From Ruegeria halocynthiae (GTDB lineage: Bacteria > Pseudomonadota > Alphaproteobacteria > Rhodobacterales > Rhodobacteraceae), in NCBI RefSeq assembly GCF_000743705.1, contig NZ_JQEZ01000003.1:846179-882621 (forward strand): a DNA stretch of 36,443 nt. The letters run 5' to 3'. Numbering within the stretch: the stretch's first letter is position 1; each line of letters opens with the position of its first letter. This document shows positions 25,135 to 33,070 of this stretch, one piece after another. A program made the position numbers and the translations under genes. The notes beneath the pieces are model-generated. The model made no database searches and was not told the origin of the DNA. It was given only the letters and a program-made list of their open reading frames with translations.

Positions 25135-25374
25135 TCAATCACGTTAACGAACCAGAGCCTCCAATAATCAAGCCGCTCTGATGTCCCATTTTATATGACG
25201 ACGGACACCGTGGGATCAAACACCTAGGATTTCATCTGAGCAGTTTCCGAAAAAGATTTTTTTAACCAAGCTAACTATCGGCGAGGCAAGATATGGAGAA
25301 AATAGCTGGCGCGTTAATTCGCCGTTATTTTTTCACATCCATATTTTCCTTGTTTTTAACGAAAGGTCACCTAA

Positions 25375-25830
25375 TTGTTCTGCCCTACAACGACTCCCTT
25401 TGATATCCAAGATATCGCGCCAGTGTTGTCGAAGCCACTAAAAGAGGTTGAGATTGCTTGGAAAATTTTGCGGCCACACTTCGGAGTTCAGTTGAACTTT
25501 GGTTGCGGCAGAACTGTGGCAGTACCAAATTTCTTTGACGTCATTGCAATGAGCGTATTGACGGAAATCCTCGTCACATCTCAAAGCGTTGAAAAGTTGA
25601 CGCTAACCTCAGTTAGAATCGCCGAGGAAGTTGCAATAATACTGGACCAATCCGAATCCGAGAGCCAGTTCGAGGAGCAACAAAGGGCCTTAGTTCTCTA
25701 CCACTTAATTTCCTCGTTTAGCAGAGGGGATTTTCAATCTGGTGTCAGACTCGATTTCAGAAAATTTTGGACAGTCGCAATAGGTGTAATTAAAGTATTT
25801 AAGAACGTGCAGCTAACCATTGAGAATAAT
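25375..25830 (+). pseudogene. Unknown gene with C-terminus displaced by an IS
   Basis: A frame of 152 native residues starts at TTG 25375, eight bases after AAAGG; the start is uncertain. I do not recognise the protein. It looks soluble, with alternating helix-like segments (VAVPNFFDVIAMSVLTEILVT; SVRIAEEVAIILD) and no signal or motif. At 25830 it runs into the IS3-type left end (TGTTGATC). If the IS at 25830-26808 is removed, the frame continues with LGFFQH and a TAA at 26828, giving 158 residues. This near-perfect join suggests that the gene lost only its last few residues, so a shorter product with an IS-encoded tail could still be made. Confidence 0.5.
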
Positions 25831-25934
25831 GTTGATCAGCCCCACCTGAGTGGTCCATGTTGAATGTTAGTTGTAGTGGTTCAGATGTGATCTGACAGTT
25901 GGCCGTTTTTCCGGCGGCGTCTGTCAGGTCAAGT

Positions 25935-26427
25935 TCAGTTCACGAACTTTTCCTTCCAGATTTCTTTGCCCTCGATCATGGTCTGGAACGGCGTTCTGCC
26001 GCAACACATTTTGCCCTGGTGAGTGCGTTGGTGATTGTAGTGATGCAGCCATTCCTTCAGATCGGCTTGAAGCGCGTCGATGCTATCGTAGAGCTTCTTG
26101 CGGAACGCGACCTGATAGAATTCCTGCAGGATCGTCTTGTGGAACCGTTCGCAGATCCCATTCGTCTGAGGCGATTTCACCTTGGTCCTGGTGTGGTCGA
26201 TGCCGTTGATAGCCAGGAAGAGCTGGAAGTCGTGCTTATCTACCCGGCCGCAATATTCCGTGCCGCGATCCGTCATGATCCGCAGAACCGGCAGGTCATG
26301 CTCTTTATGGAGCGGCAGCACCCGGTCGTTGAGCAGATCAGCCGCCGTGATCGGCGTCTTGGTGGTATAGAGCTTGGCATGCGCGACCTTGCAATAGGTG
26401 TCCACATAGGTCTGCTGATACGCGCAT
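25935..26427 (-). pseudogene. IS481-family transposase, C-terminal half
   Basis: About 160 residues remain of roughly 350. Recognisable parts are YQQTYVDTYCKVAHAKLYTT, MTDRGTEYCG with the second catalytic Asp, KSPQTNGICERFHKT with the catalytic Glu, and YNHQRTHQGKMCCGRTP. The N-terminal HTH domains and first Asp are missing. The frame continues upstream into IS3 orfB sequence by chance, so the stop-free frame to 26456 is a fusion artefact. Confidence 0.85.
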
Positions 26428-26471
26428 CTCACTGCGGATGTGATCAACGCAGGCACGACGACGCGAGGGGC

Positions 26472-26750
26472 TCAGAAGTTTCCCCGCGCGGCCTCCGACA
26501 GGATTAGCTTGTCCAGCGTCAGGTCCGACACTGCCCTGCGAAGTCGGTCATTCTCCTTCTGCAGACGTTTGAGTTCCTTCAGTTGGTCGGTTCCCATCCC
26601 ACCATATTGCTTACGCCAGCGGTAGAACGTCTGTTCCGTTAGCTGCACCTGCCTGATCGCATCGACGCGCGGCATTCCCTGGCCGCAAAGCACCTCAACC
26701 TGACGTAACTTCGTGACAATCTCTTCCGGTTTGTGTCGCTTGATTCCCAT
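26472..26750 (-). CDS. IS3-family transposase OrfA (element inactive)
   Basis: The protein has 92 residues with the HTH pattern PEEIVTKLRQVEVLCGQG, ITEQ-like LTEQTFYRWRKQYGGM and a coiled-coil end LKRLQKENDRLRRAVSDLTLDK, closing on LILSEAARGNF. It is typical of the IS407-like group. Its orfB partner is destroyed. Confidence 0.88.
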   Translation of the reverse strand: MGIKRHKPEEIVTKLRQVEVLCGQGMPRVDAIRQVQLTEQTFYRWRKQYGGMGTDQLKELKRLQKENDRLRRAVSDLTLDKLILSEAARGNF

Positions 26751-26883
26751 ATGTGATCCTCCGTTTTCTAACTATACGGGCGGGCCACTCAGCTGGGGGA
26801 GGATCACATTTGGGATTTTTCCAACATTAAATTAGTGACTATTTGCTGCGTTACGAAAGATGCGAAGATACCTTCCAGCGGGA

Positions 26884-27144
26884 TTAAGTATTTTGTTTTC
26901 CCTGGTTCGCTGATAATTGAGGATTAGGTAACCCCCATTTTGAGAAAGTCAGTTCGCTGGTTTCCTTTGTATTTTCTTGCATCAGGGTATTAACAAGTTT
27001 TCTTTCTTCATCAGTTAAGCCGACTTCATCGCAAAACACTGAAAGTGCAGTGCGTAAACCACATAATACACTATGATGATTGTTTCGCTTTGCGTCATCA
27101 ACCATCTCAGATACTGCTGTGACGAACCAGTGGTTGTATTTCAT
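26884..27144 (-). CDS. Small protein of unknown function, 86 residues
   Basis: The ATG at 27144 is preceded on the coding strand by GAGG six bases away, a good ribosome site. I do not recognise the family. The first 60 residues look helical (WFVTAVSEMVDDAKRNNHH; LTDEERKLVNTLMQEN) and soluble; the C-terminus is Gln/Asn-rich and polar. It lies 42 bases downstream of a 61-residue ORF in the same direction, so the pair may form one transcript. It is AT-richer than the core genes. Confidence 0.55.
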   Translation of the reverse strand: MKYNHWFVTAVSEMVDDAKRNNHHSVLCGLRTALSVFCDEVGLTDEERKLVNTLMQENTKETSELTFSKWGLPNPQLSANQGKQNT

Positions 27145-27186
27145 GAAGCACCTCACGTTGTTTTTACAAACGTCAGGGTGACATGG

Positions 27187-27372
27187 TTAACGCTCAGTTA
27201 AACCAAACTGCACTTCTGATATTTTACCACGCTTCAATTTCTCTATGTGTTTGGAATGCTCCACAACATACGTATTGACAACTTGCCTGATCGCTTCAGC
27301 AGTGAGAAACATCCCCTCCGCCTCAAGTCTTAGCTCGATGTCGGTGGCACGTTGCAAGAAATTCTCATCCAT
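27187..27372 (-). CDS. Small protein of unknown function, 61 residues
   Basis: I start it at MDENFLQRATDIE (27372) because GGGGAG lies about seven bases upstream. The product is mostly helical and charged (IELRLEAEGMFLTAEAIRQVV; HSKHIEKLKRGK). No motif is known to me. It precedes the 86-residue ORF and may act with it. Confidence 0.5.
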   Translation of the reverse strand: MDENFLQRATDIELRLEAEGMFLTAEAIRQVVNTYVVEHSKHIEKLKRGKISEVQFGLTER

Positions 27373-27506
27373 CACTAAACTCCCCATCGCCACATCTGCG
27401 CCAAATTTGAACCGATTTCATTAACGAATAGTAAATTGTCCAGTTAACAGCTGTCCTCCGTATGTGTTTCGTGCGAAACCGCCACAATATGTACGATTTC
27501 ATGCAC

Positions 27507-27616
27507 TCAAACCGACTTACACTCCAGTTTTGTTTCCAAACCGCACTCAATGCACTTAGCAATTAGAGCCTTTACCTTGTGAGCAGCCCCACTTGAGTGC
27601 TCCAAATTGAAAGCTA
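27507..27616 (-). pseudogene. C-terminal stump of an unknown protein cut by an IS
   Basis: A frame of about 36 residues (including HKVKALIAKCIECGLETKLE) runs from the IS boundary at 27616 to a stop at 27507. It has protein-like composition and a CIEC pair, but no ribosome site or start. I infer the tail of a gene whose front was lost when the tandem IS pair arrived. Weak evidence. Confidence 0.3.
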
Positions 27617-28467
27617 GGCCGTGTTGACAAAAGGGATTCACACTCACCTTTAGGCGTGATTCAAGCTGGTATCTGCAATGGAGACCAGCTTGGCACGAGA
27701 CCTGATATCGGATGAGGAATGGGAGTTCTTTGAAGGGTTCATCCTTGCCGTCCGCGCCCCGAATGGGCGCAAGCCCACGAACCATCGTCTTGTTCTCGAT
27801 GGGATTTTCTGGATCGCCCGCACCGGTGCTCCATGGCGTGACCTGCCCGAAGAGTTCGGGAAGTGGTCGAGCGTCTACCGGCAGTTCCGGCGCTGGACGC
27901 TGGCCGGGTTGTGGGAGGACATCATGGAGGCGCTGAACCAAAGCGGGGCGGTCCCGCACGCCCTCCAAATGATCGACAGCACCGTGATCCGCGCGCACCA
28001 TCAGGCAGCGGGCGCGAAAGGGGGACTCCGAGACAGGGTTTTGGCCGTTCGCGTGGTGGGTTCACGACCAAGATCCACCTCCTCGTCAATGCCGCCGGTT
28101 TGCCAATGAGAACGGAAATCACGCCGGGCCAGACGTCGGATTACCTCGGCTTCGACCTGGTCATGGCCGACAACCTGCCAACACCGAGCGTCCTGCTGGC
28201 AGATCGAGGCTATGACGCAGACAGCATTCGAGAAACGATGGACAAACGTGACGTTCTGCCGGTGATCCCCATGCGCAAGTCACGAAAAGTGCGTGTCGGC
28301 GTCGACCGCTCGCTCTATCGCCTGCGCAATCTGGTCGAACGCTGCTTCGACAAACTCAAGAACGCCCGCCGCGTCGCCACCCGCTACGATAAGACCGCAG
28401 AGAGCTTTCTGGCCTTCATCGACATAACCTCGATCCGCCTTTGGCTCCGCCATTTGTCAACATGACC
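27617..28467 (+). mobile_element. IS5-family (IS427-like) element, copy 1
   Basis: The element is 851 bases. The ends are GGCCGTGTTGACAAA and, inverted, GGTCATGTTGACAAA. TA flanks both sides, the 2-bp duplication usual for this group. It is identical in layout to copies 2 and 3, with a few base changes (for example Asp versus Asn in RCF(D/N)KLKN). It is joined head-to-tail to copy 2 by one shared TA. Confidence 0.93.
27678..28465 (+). CDS. IS427-like transposase (two frames, -1 shift), copy 1
   Basis: The first frame (from ATG 27678) carries the DUF4096-type start and APWRDLPEEFGKW, then IDSTVIRAHHQAAGAKGG with the first catalytic Asp. The second, shifted by -1 near AAAGGGGGAC (about 28017), carries GGFTTKIHLLVNA, LLADRGYDAD with the second Asp and YRLRNLVERCFDKLK with the Glu. 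This split is normal for the group and needs frameshifting to give the full enzyme. All DDE residues are present. Confidence 0.88.
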
Positions 28468-28469
28468 TA

Positions 28470-29320
28470 GGCCGTGTTGACAAAAGGGATTCACACTCAC
28501 CTTTAGGCGTGATTCAAGCTGGTATCTGCAATGGAGACCAGCTTGGCACGAGACCTGATATCGGATGAGGAATGGGAGTTCTTTGAAGGGTTCATCCTTG
28601 CCGTCCGCGCCCCGAATGGGCGCAAGCCCACGAACCATCGTCTTGTTCTCGATGGGATTTTCTGGATCGCCCGCACCGGTGCTCCATGGCGTGACCTGCC
28701 CGAAGAGTTCGGGAAGTGGTCGAGCGTCTACCGGCAGTTCCGGCGCTGGACGCTGGCCGGGTTGTGGGAGGACATCATGGAGGCGCTGAACCAAAGCGGG
28801 GCGGTCCCGCACGCCCTCCAAATGATCGACAGCACCGTGATCCGCGCGCACCATCAGGCAGCGGGCGCGAAAGGGGGACTCCGAGACAGGGTTTTGGCCG
28901 TTCGCGTGGTGGGTTCACGACCAAGATCCACCTCCTCGTCAATGCCGCCGGTTTGCCAATGAGAACGGAAATCACGCCGGGCCAGACGTCGGATTACCTC
29001 GGCTTCGACCTGGTCATGGCCGACAACCTGCCAACACCGAGCGTCCTGCTGGCAGATCGAGGCTATGACGCAGACAGCATTCGAGAAACGATGGACAAAC
29101 GTGACGTTCTGCCGGTGATCCCCATGCGCAAGTCACGAAAAGTGCGTGTCGGCGTCGACCGCTCGCTCTATCGCCTGCGCAATCTGGTCGAACGCTGCTT
29201 CAACAAACTCAAGAACGCCCGCCGCGTCGCCACCCGCTACGATAAGACCGCAGAGAGCTTTCTGGCCTTCATCGACATAACCTCGATCCGCCTTTGGCTC
29301 CGCCATTTGTCAACATGACC
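28470..29320 (+). mobile_element. IS5-family (IS427-like) element, copy 2 (tandem with copy 1)
   Basis: It is 851 bases and separated from copy 1 only by TA (28468-28469). The joined ends form a near-perfect 30-base inverted repeat. The right flank (TA, then AAGACCCTCGG) is the stump of another transposase gene, so this copy cut into an IS481-type element. It is the left member of a pair around the GH-RTX gene. Confidence 0.93.
28531..29318 (+). CDS. IS427-like transposase (two frames, -1 shift), copy 2
   Basis: It has the same two-frame layout and DDE residues as copy 1; the second frame has Asn in RCFNKLKN. No stop or extra frameshift breaks it. Confidence 0.88.
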
Positions 29321-29322
29321 TA

Positions 29323-29433
29323 AAGACCCTCGGTGGCCTCACGCCCTATGAATATATCTGCAAAATCTGGACATCAGAGCCGGATCGATTCATCTTGAAC
29401 CCGATCCACCAGATGCCGGGACTGAACACCTAG
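29323..29433 (+). pseudogene. IS481-family transposase, C-terminal 36 codons
   Basis: The frame reads KTLGGLTPYEYICKIW, then TSEPDRFILNPIHQMPGLNT and a stop at 29431-29433. This is the well-known tail of one IS481 subgroup. It differs from the IS481 piece at 25.9 kb. The front was removed by the IS427-like copy 2. Confidence 0.88.
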
Positions 29434-29619
29434 GAATGCATGCGTGTAAATGCGAGTCGGATCTGCGAGTGCGTTGAAGAAAAAACTATTAAAAAAGGCA
29501 AACTATTATCCAATATTAACAGGTAAGTTTTCTACATAGAGTATTTGAAAAACTAGGCTTTCTCTCACAATGTAACTTCAGAGTGTTTCTATTGGGTTGG
29601 GTAAAGTTGTGAGGGTGAG

Positions 29620-31998
29620 ATGGTCAGCTACAGTTATGAATTAACTCCTGGCGAAGTTTCAGAAACCGTCAGTGAGGACCATTTTGGGGCGAATTTTCGA
29701 GGCATGTTCCCCAATATCGGCGAAGCCTTCGATATGCTGGGTGTTACGCATTTGCGCTACCCTTCGGGAAGTGCCCAAGAGGAAAATATTACAAGCCTGC
29801 TTGACGGGCAGTTAAACGACAAGCTGGCTGAGTTCTTGGATTGGGTCGTTGAAAGAGGGACCACGTTCACTTTGAGTATTCCAGTTGGGGAGGAATTAGC
29901 AAGTCAGTCAGAAATGACTGCATTTGTCAACGCAGTGTATGAACAACTGGGTTCAGACGGTCATCTTTTGACAACAATAGAAATCAGCAATGAGTATTGG
30001 GGTTTTCAAGAAGCATCCGAGTATGGCAAGGATGCAGCACTGGCGGCGGAGTATCTCTCTAATTCTTACGAGGCATACAATGTCGAAAACCCCACCGCAG
30101 ATTATGATCCCAAAATCCTGGTGCAAACAGCGCCGCCGTGGCACGTTGGCTCAGGTAGCACGATGGACCAAAAGAACAAAGAGATCATTGAGCATTTCGA
30201 TGCCAACAAAGATTTGTCGGATGGTTTCCAACCAACTGTAGCGAGTGAGGCCGTCGACGGAGTAGTTTCCCACTACTATTTCAATGAGAGCTACGGAGAG
30301 GATAATACTTTTTCCGACGGTTACTACGAAAATCGAGAAATCGGGTCGCGACCAGATATGTGGTACAAGTATTTTGAACAAGAATTGGATTATCACGTTA
30401 CCGAATGGAATGTTCAAAATGTCAATATTACTCAGCAAGGTCTGAAGGCTGCGTCGGTTATCCTTGAGATGTTCGAGACCATGCTGGAATCCGGGGTGGA
30501 CGCGGCGGAAATCTGGTCGGTTTTGAATAGAAACTATAATTCATTTGCCGGTGGCATTACAGAGGATAGCCGGGTTCATCCTTCACCTGCTGGTCAGGTT
30601 TTCTCTTGGATGAGGGAGAGCTTGGTCGACGAGGATGGGGTCGGGCTCTCTCTGATGGGCTTGGGAGGGTTGCCTGACAATCACCGCCCTATTGAGGTTA
30701 ACGCTTTTACCGGGGATGGGAAAACGGTTCTTTACGTTTCTAACAGAACAGAAGAGTTCGGGGTGTCAGTCGACTTGGACTTGGACCAATTGGTCCAAGG
30801 AAAACACCATGTGTCCGTTCGCAAACTCGGAGTTCTTGATGGTAGTGCTGACGGATTGAGTGACCGGGCCGAATACGACGACAATGGTAGACTGGTTCCT
30901 AATTCTCGCAATCAGCTCCGTGTCATCGATGAAGCCGAAAAGTTAGCCTTGGAAGCAAAGTTTCAAAATTTGTTCGCACTGGAGGTTATCAGTCCCAGGA
31001 AAATATCTTCTTATGAGGAAGGCACTTATCGAACATATCTTCCCCCGCCGTCCACCATTCTTTTAAAGCCCGGTTACACCCCCGAAACGGCAACAAGTTT
31101 TGACCACTATTACTTTGCTGGAGAGACCGACGTTACCGTGGACGTCGAGGAGTTTACATTTGATGATGCGAGTGACGTGGATCTTGAACTGGATCCTTAC
31201 GAAGTCGTGGAGATCACTATAACCCCATATGAGCAAGTGGTTGGGTCTGAGAACGATGACACAATAGTGGGGTCGGAGTCTCATGAGGAAATTCAGGGTG
31301 ATGATGGTAATGACTATATCGAAGGCGGTGGAGGAACAGACTACGTTTCGGGAGGTGACGGAAACGATTTTCTCGTTGGAGGAGTCGACGATGCCTTTGG
31401 CGACTCACTTTTAGGTGGGACAGGAAACGATACTGTAAATGGAGGTCAAGGGGCAGATGAAATTTACGGTGGCGAAGGTGATGATCGGTTGTTTGGTGGT
31501 GATGGTGAAGACGAAATTCTTGGAGAGAACGGTTCCGACTACGTGGATGGGGGCGCGGATGACGACCGGTTAGATGGTGGTTCTGGCCAAGATGTAATAA
31601 TGGGCGGTCAAGGCGACGATCACATCAATGGGGGCGCGGATGATGATGTGCTGATTGGAGGGGTGGGTAACGATACCCTCGCGGGCGGGGATGGCACTGA
31701 CATTTTGGAAGGCAGTGCTGGCGACGACATACTCGATGGCGGCCGGGGTGACGATTTGCTTATCGGTGGCGAAGGGGCTGACGTTTTTGTTTTTCGACCC
31801 GGCGAGGGCATTGATAGTGCCTATGACTTCGAACTGGGCGTAGATGTTGTTTGGATCGATGCGACGGATGCGAGCTACGACAACTTAACACTAATTGAAC
31901 ACGGCAATAGCACTCTCGTCGAACTGGATGATGTTCCTATAGCAATCTTAGGAGTGTCACCGGGCGCTCTCATTTCTGATGATTTTCAGTTCATTTAA
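29620..31998 (+). CDS. Clan GH-A glycoside-hydrolase-like protein with RTX repeats, probable type I secretion substrate
   Basis: The protein has 792 residues; ATG 29620 has GAGGGTGAG just ahead. The N-terminal part (about 1-340) looks like a (beta/alpha)8 glycosidase: EISNEYWG gives the Asn124-Glu125 pair usual for the acid/base of clan GH-A, SHYY (217-220) matches the H-x-Y strand, and HVTEWN puts a nucleophile candidate at Glu262. A beta-sandwich-like part (about 345-535) fits the domain that follows such barrels in GH39/GH51/GH30-like enzymes. From about 541 to 735 come RTX nonapeptides (GGxGNDxLx type), about 16-18 of them, then a C-terminal region ending DDFQFI. There is no signal peptide, as expected for type I export. 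Substrate is unknown, perhaps arabinose-, xylose- or uronate-containing polysaccharide. Confidence 0.8.
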   Translation: MVSYSYELTPGEVSETVSEDHFGANFRGMFPNIGEAFDMLGVTHLRYPSGSAQEENITSLLDGQLNDKLAEFLDWVVERGTTFTLSIPVGEELASQSEMTAFVNAVYEQLGSDGHLLTTIEISNEYWGFQEASEYGKDAALAAEYLSNSYEAYNVENPTADYDPKILVQTAPPWHVGSGSTMDQKNKEIIEHFDANKDLSDGFQPTVASEAVDGVVSHYYFNESYGEDNTFSDGYYENREIGSRPDMWYKYFEQELDYHVTEWNVQNVNITQQGLKAASVILEMFETMLESGVDAAEIWSVLNRNYNSFAGGITEDSRVHPSPAGQVFSWMRESLVDEDGVGLSLMGLGGLPDNHRPIEVNAFTGDGKTVLYVSNRTEEFGVSVDLDLDQLVQGKHHVSVRKLGVLDGSADGLSDRAEYDDNGRLVPNSRNQLRVIDEAEKLALEAKFQNLFALEVISPRKISSYEEGTYRTYLPPPSTILLKPGYTPETATSFDHYYFAGETDVTVDVEEFTFDDASDVDLELDPYEVVEITITPYEQVVGSENDDTIVGSESHEEIQGDDGNDYIEGGGGTDYVSGGDGNDFLVGGVDDAFGDSLLGGTGNDTVNGGQGADEIYGGEGDDRLFGGDGEDEILGENGSDYVDGGADDDRLDGGSGQDVIMGGQGDDHINGGADDDVLIGGVGNDTLAGGDGTDILEGSAGDDILDGGRGDDLLIGGEGADVFVFRPGEGIDSAYDFELGVDVVWIDATDASYDNLTLIEHGNSTLVELDDVPIAILGVSPGALISDDFQFI

Positions 31999-32068
31999 GT
32001 ATGTTTAAATTAAGCGCGACAATCATTGACATTCCCAGTTTGGGATTTAGCTTTGTTTCGCGTACCTA

Positions 32069-32919
32069 GGCCATGTTGACAAAAGGGATTCACACTCACC
32101 TTTAGGCGTGATTCAAGCTGGTATCTGCAATGGAGACCAGCTTGGCACGAGACCTGATATCGGATGAGGAATGGGAGTTCTTTGAAGGGTTCATCCTTGC
32201 CGTCCGCGCCCCGAATGGGCGCAAGCCCACGAACCATCGTCTTGTTCTCGATGGGATTTTCTGGATCGCCCGCACCGGTGCTCCATGGCGTGACCTGCCC
32301 GAAGAGTTCGGGAAGTGGTCGAGCGTCTACCGGCAGTTCCGGCGCTGGACGCTGGCCAGGTTGTGGGAGGACATCATGGAGGCGCTGAACCAAAGCGGGG
32401 CGGTCCCGCACGCCCTCCAAATGATCGACAGCACCGTGATCCGCGCGCACCATCAGGCAGCGGGCGCGAAAGGGGGACTCCGAGACAGGGTTTTGGCCGT
32501 TCGCGTGGTGGGTTCACGACCAAGATCCACCTCCTCGTCAATGCCGCCGGTTTGCCAATGAGAACGGAAATCACGCCGGGCCAGACGTCGGATTACCTCG
32601 GCTTCGACCTGGTCATGGCCGACAACCTGCCAACACCGAGCGTCCTGCTGGCAGATCGAGGCTATGACGCAGACAGCATTCGAGAAACGATGGACAAACG
32701 TGACGTTCTGCCGGTGATCCCCATGCGCAAGTCACGAAAAGTGCGTGTCGGCGTCGACCGCTCGCTCTATCGCCTGCGCAATCTGGTCGAACGCTGCTTC
32801 AACAAACTCAAGAACGCCCGCCGCGTCGCCACCCGCTACGATAAGACCGCAGAGAGCTTTCTGGCCTTCATCGACATAACCTCGATCCGCCTTTGGCTCC
32901 GCCATTTGTCAACATGACC
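32069..32919 (+). mobile_element. IS5-family (IS427-like) element, copy 3
   Basis: It is 851 bases, flanked by TA on both sides (ACC-TA and TA-GGG, so the target was CTAG). The left end reads GGCCATGTTGACAAA, one base different from copies 1-2. It lies 70 bases after the GH-RTX gene in the same orientation as copy 2. Confidence 0.93.
32130..32917 (+). CDS. IS427-like transposase (two frames, -1 shift), copy 3
   Basis: It has the same layout as the other copies, with one Gly-to-Arg change (WTLARLWED) in the first frame and Asn in RCFNKLKN. It appears intact. Confidence 0.88.
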
Positions 32920-33070
32920 TAGGGCGCTGTTAGCGATTTAAAACAAACCCTAAAAATCTAAGAAAATAGACATTATTAAACCCCAATCCGGGTAAGATGT
33001 AATATCTGGTCGTTAATTTTTGCACGCTACCCTAGTTGCAGACTCGATGTGGCTAAGAGGGTGCCTATTC

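Larger units (their letters stand above)
23698..25207 (+). mobile_element. IS3-family insertion sequence, complete copy
   Basis: The element is about 1510 bases. The ends are related inverted repeats: left TGTTTGACGTCA...TGGGACA from 23698 and right, read inward from 25207, TGTCCGTCGTCA...TGGGACA. It holds overlapping orfA and orfB. The right end is fixed by comparison with the second, inverted copy at 36008, where likeness stops at the same TGTCC. No target duplication is visible (left flank ..GGCGGC, right flank CCGTG..), which suggests that one flank was rearranged after insertion. Confidence 0.88.
25830..26808 (-). mobile_element. Chimeric IS: IS3-type ends and orfA, with a 3' half of an IS481-type element inside
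   Basis: Both outer ends read inward as TGT..(about 7 bases)..CCCCA(C/G)CTGAGTGG: from 25830 on the plus strand and from 26808 on the minus strand. They are therefore the ends of one IS3-type element. Inside, orfA is whole (26472-26750) and orfB begins (LSPSRRRACVDHIRSEM) but is replaced near 26420 by the C-terminal half of an IS481-type transposase. The IS481 terminal repeat TGTAGTGGTTCAGA...CTGACA starts at 25872. I infer IS481 insertion into orfB, followed by a deletion joining the two at a GCGTATC-like microhomology. The element is dead. Confidence 0.75.

Noticed and set aside
27507..28001. 164-codon minus-strand frame through IS copy 1 (and its repeats in copies 2 and 3)
   Set aside because: It is antisense to the transposase in all three copies; only the part outside the IS (27507-27616) might be a true gene end.
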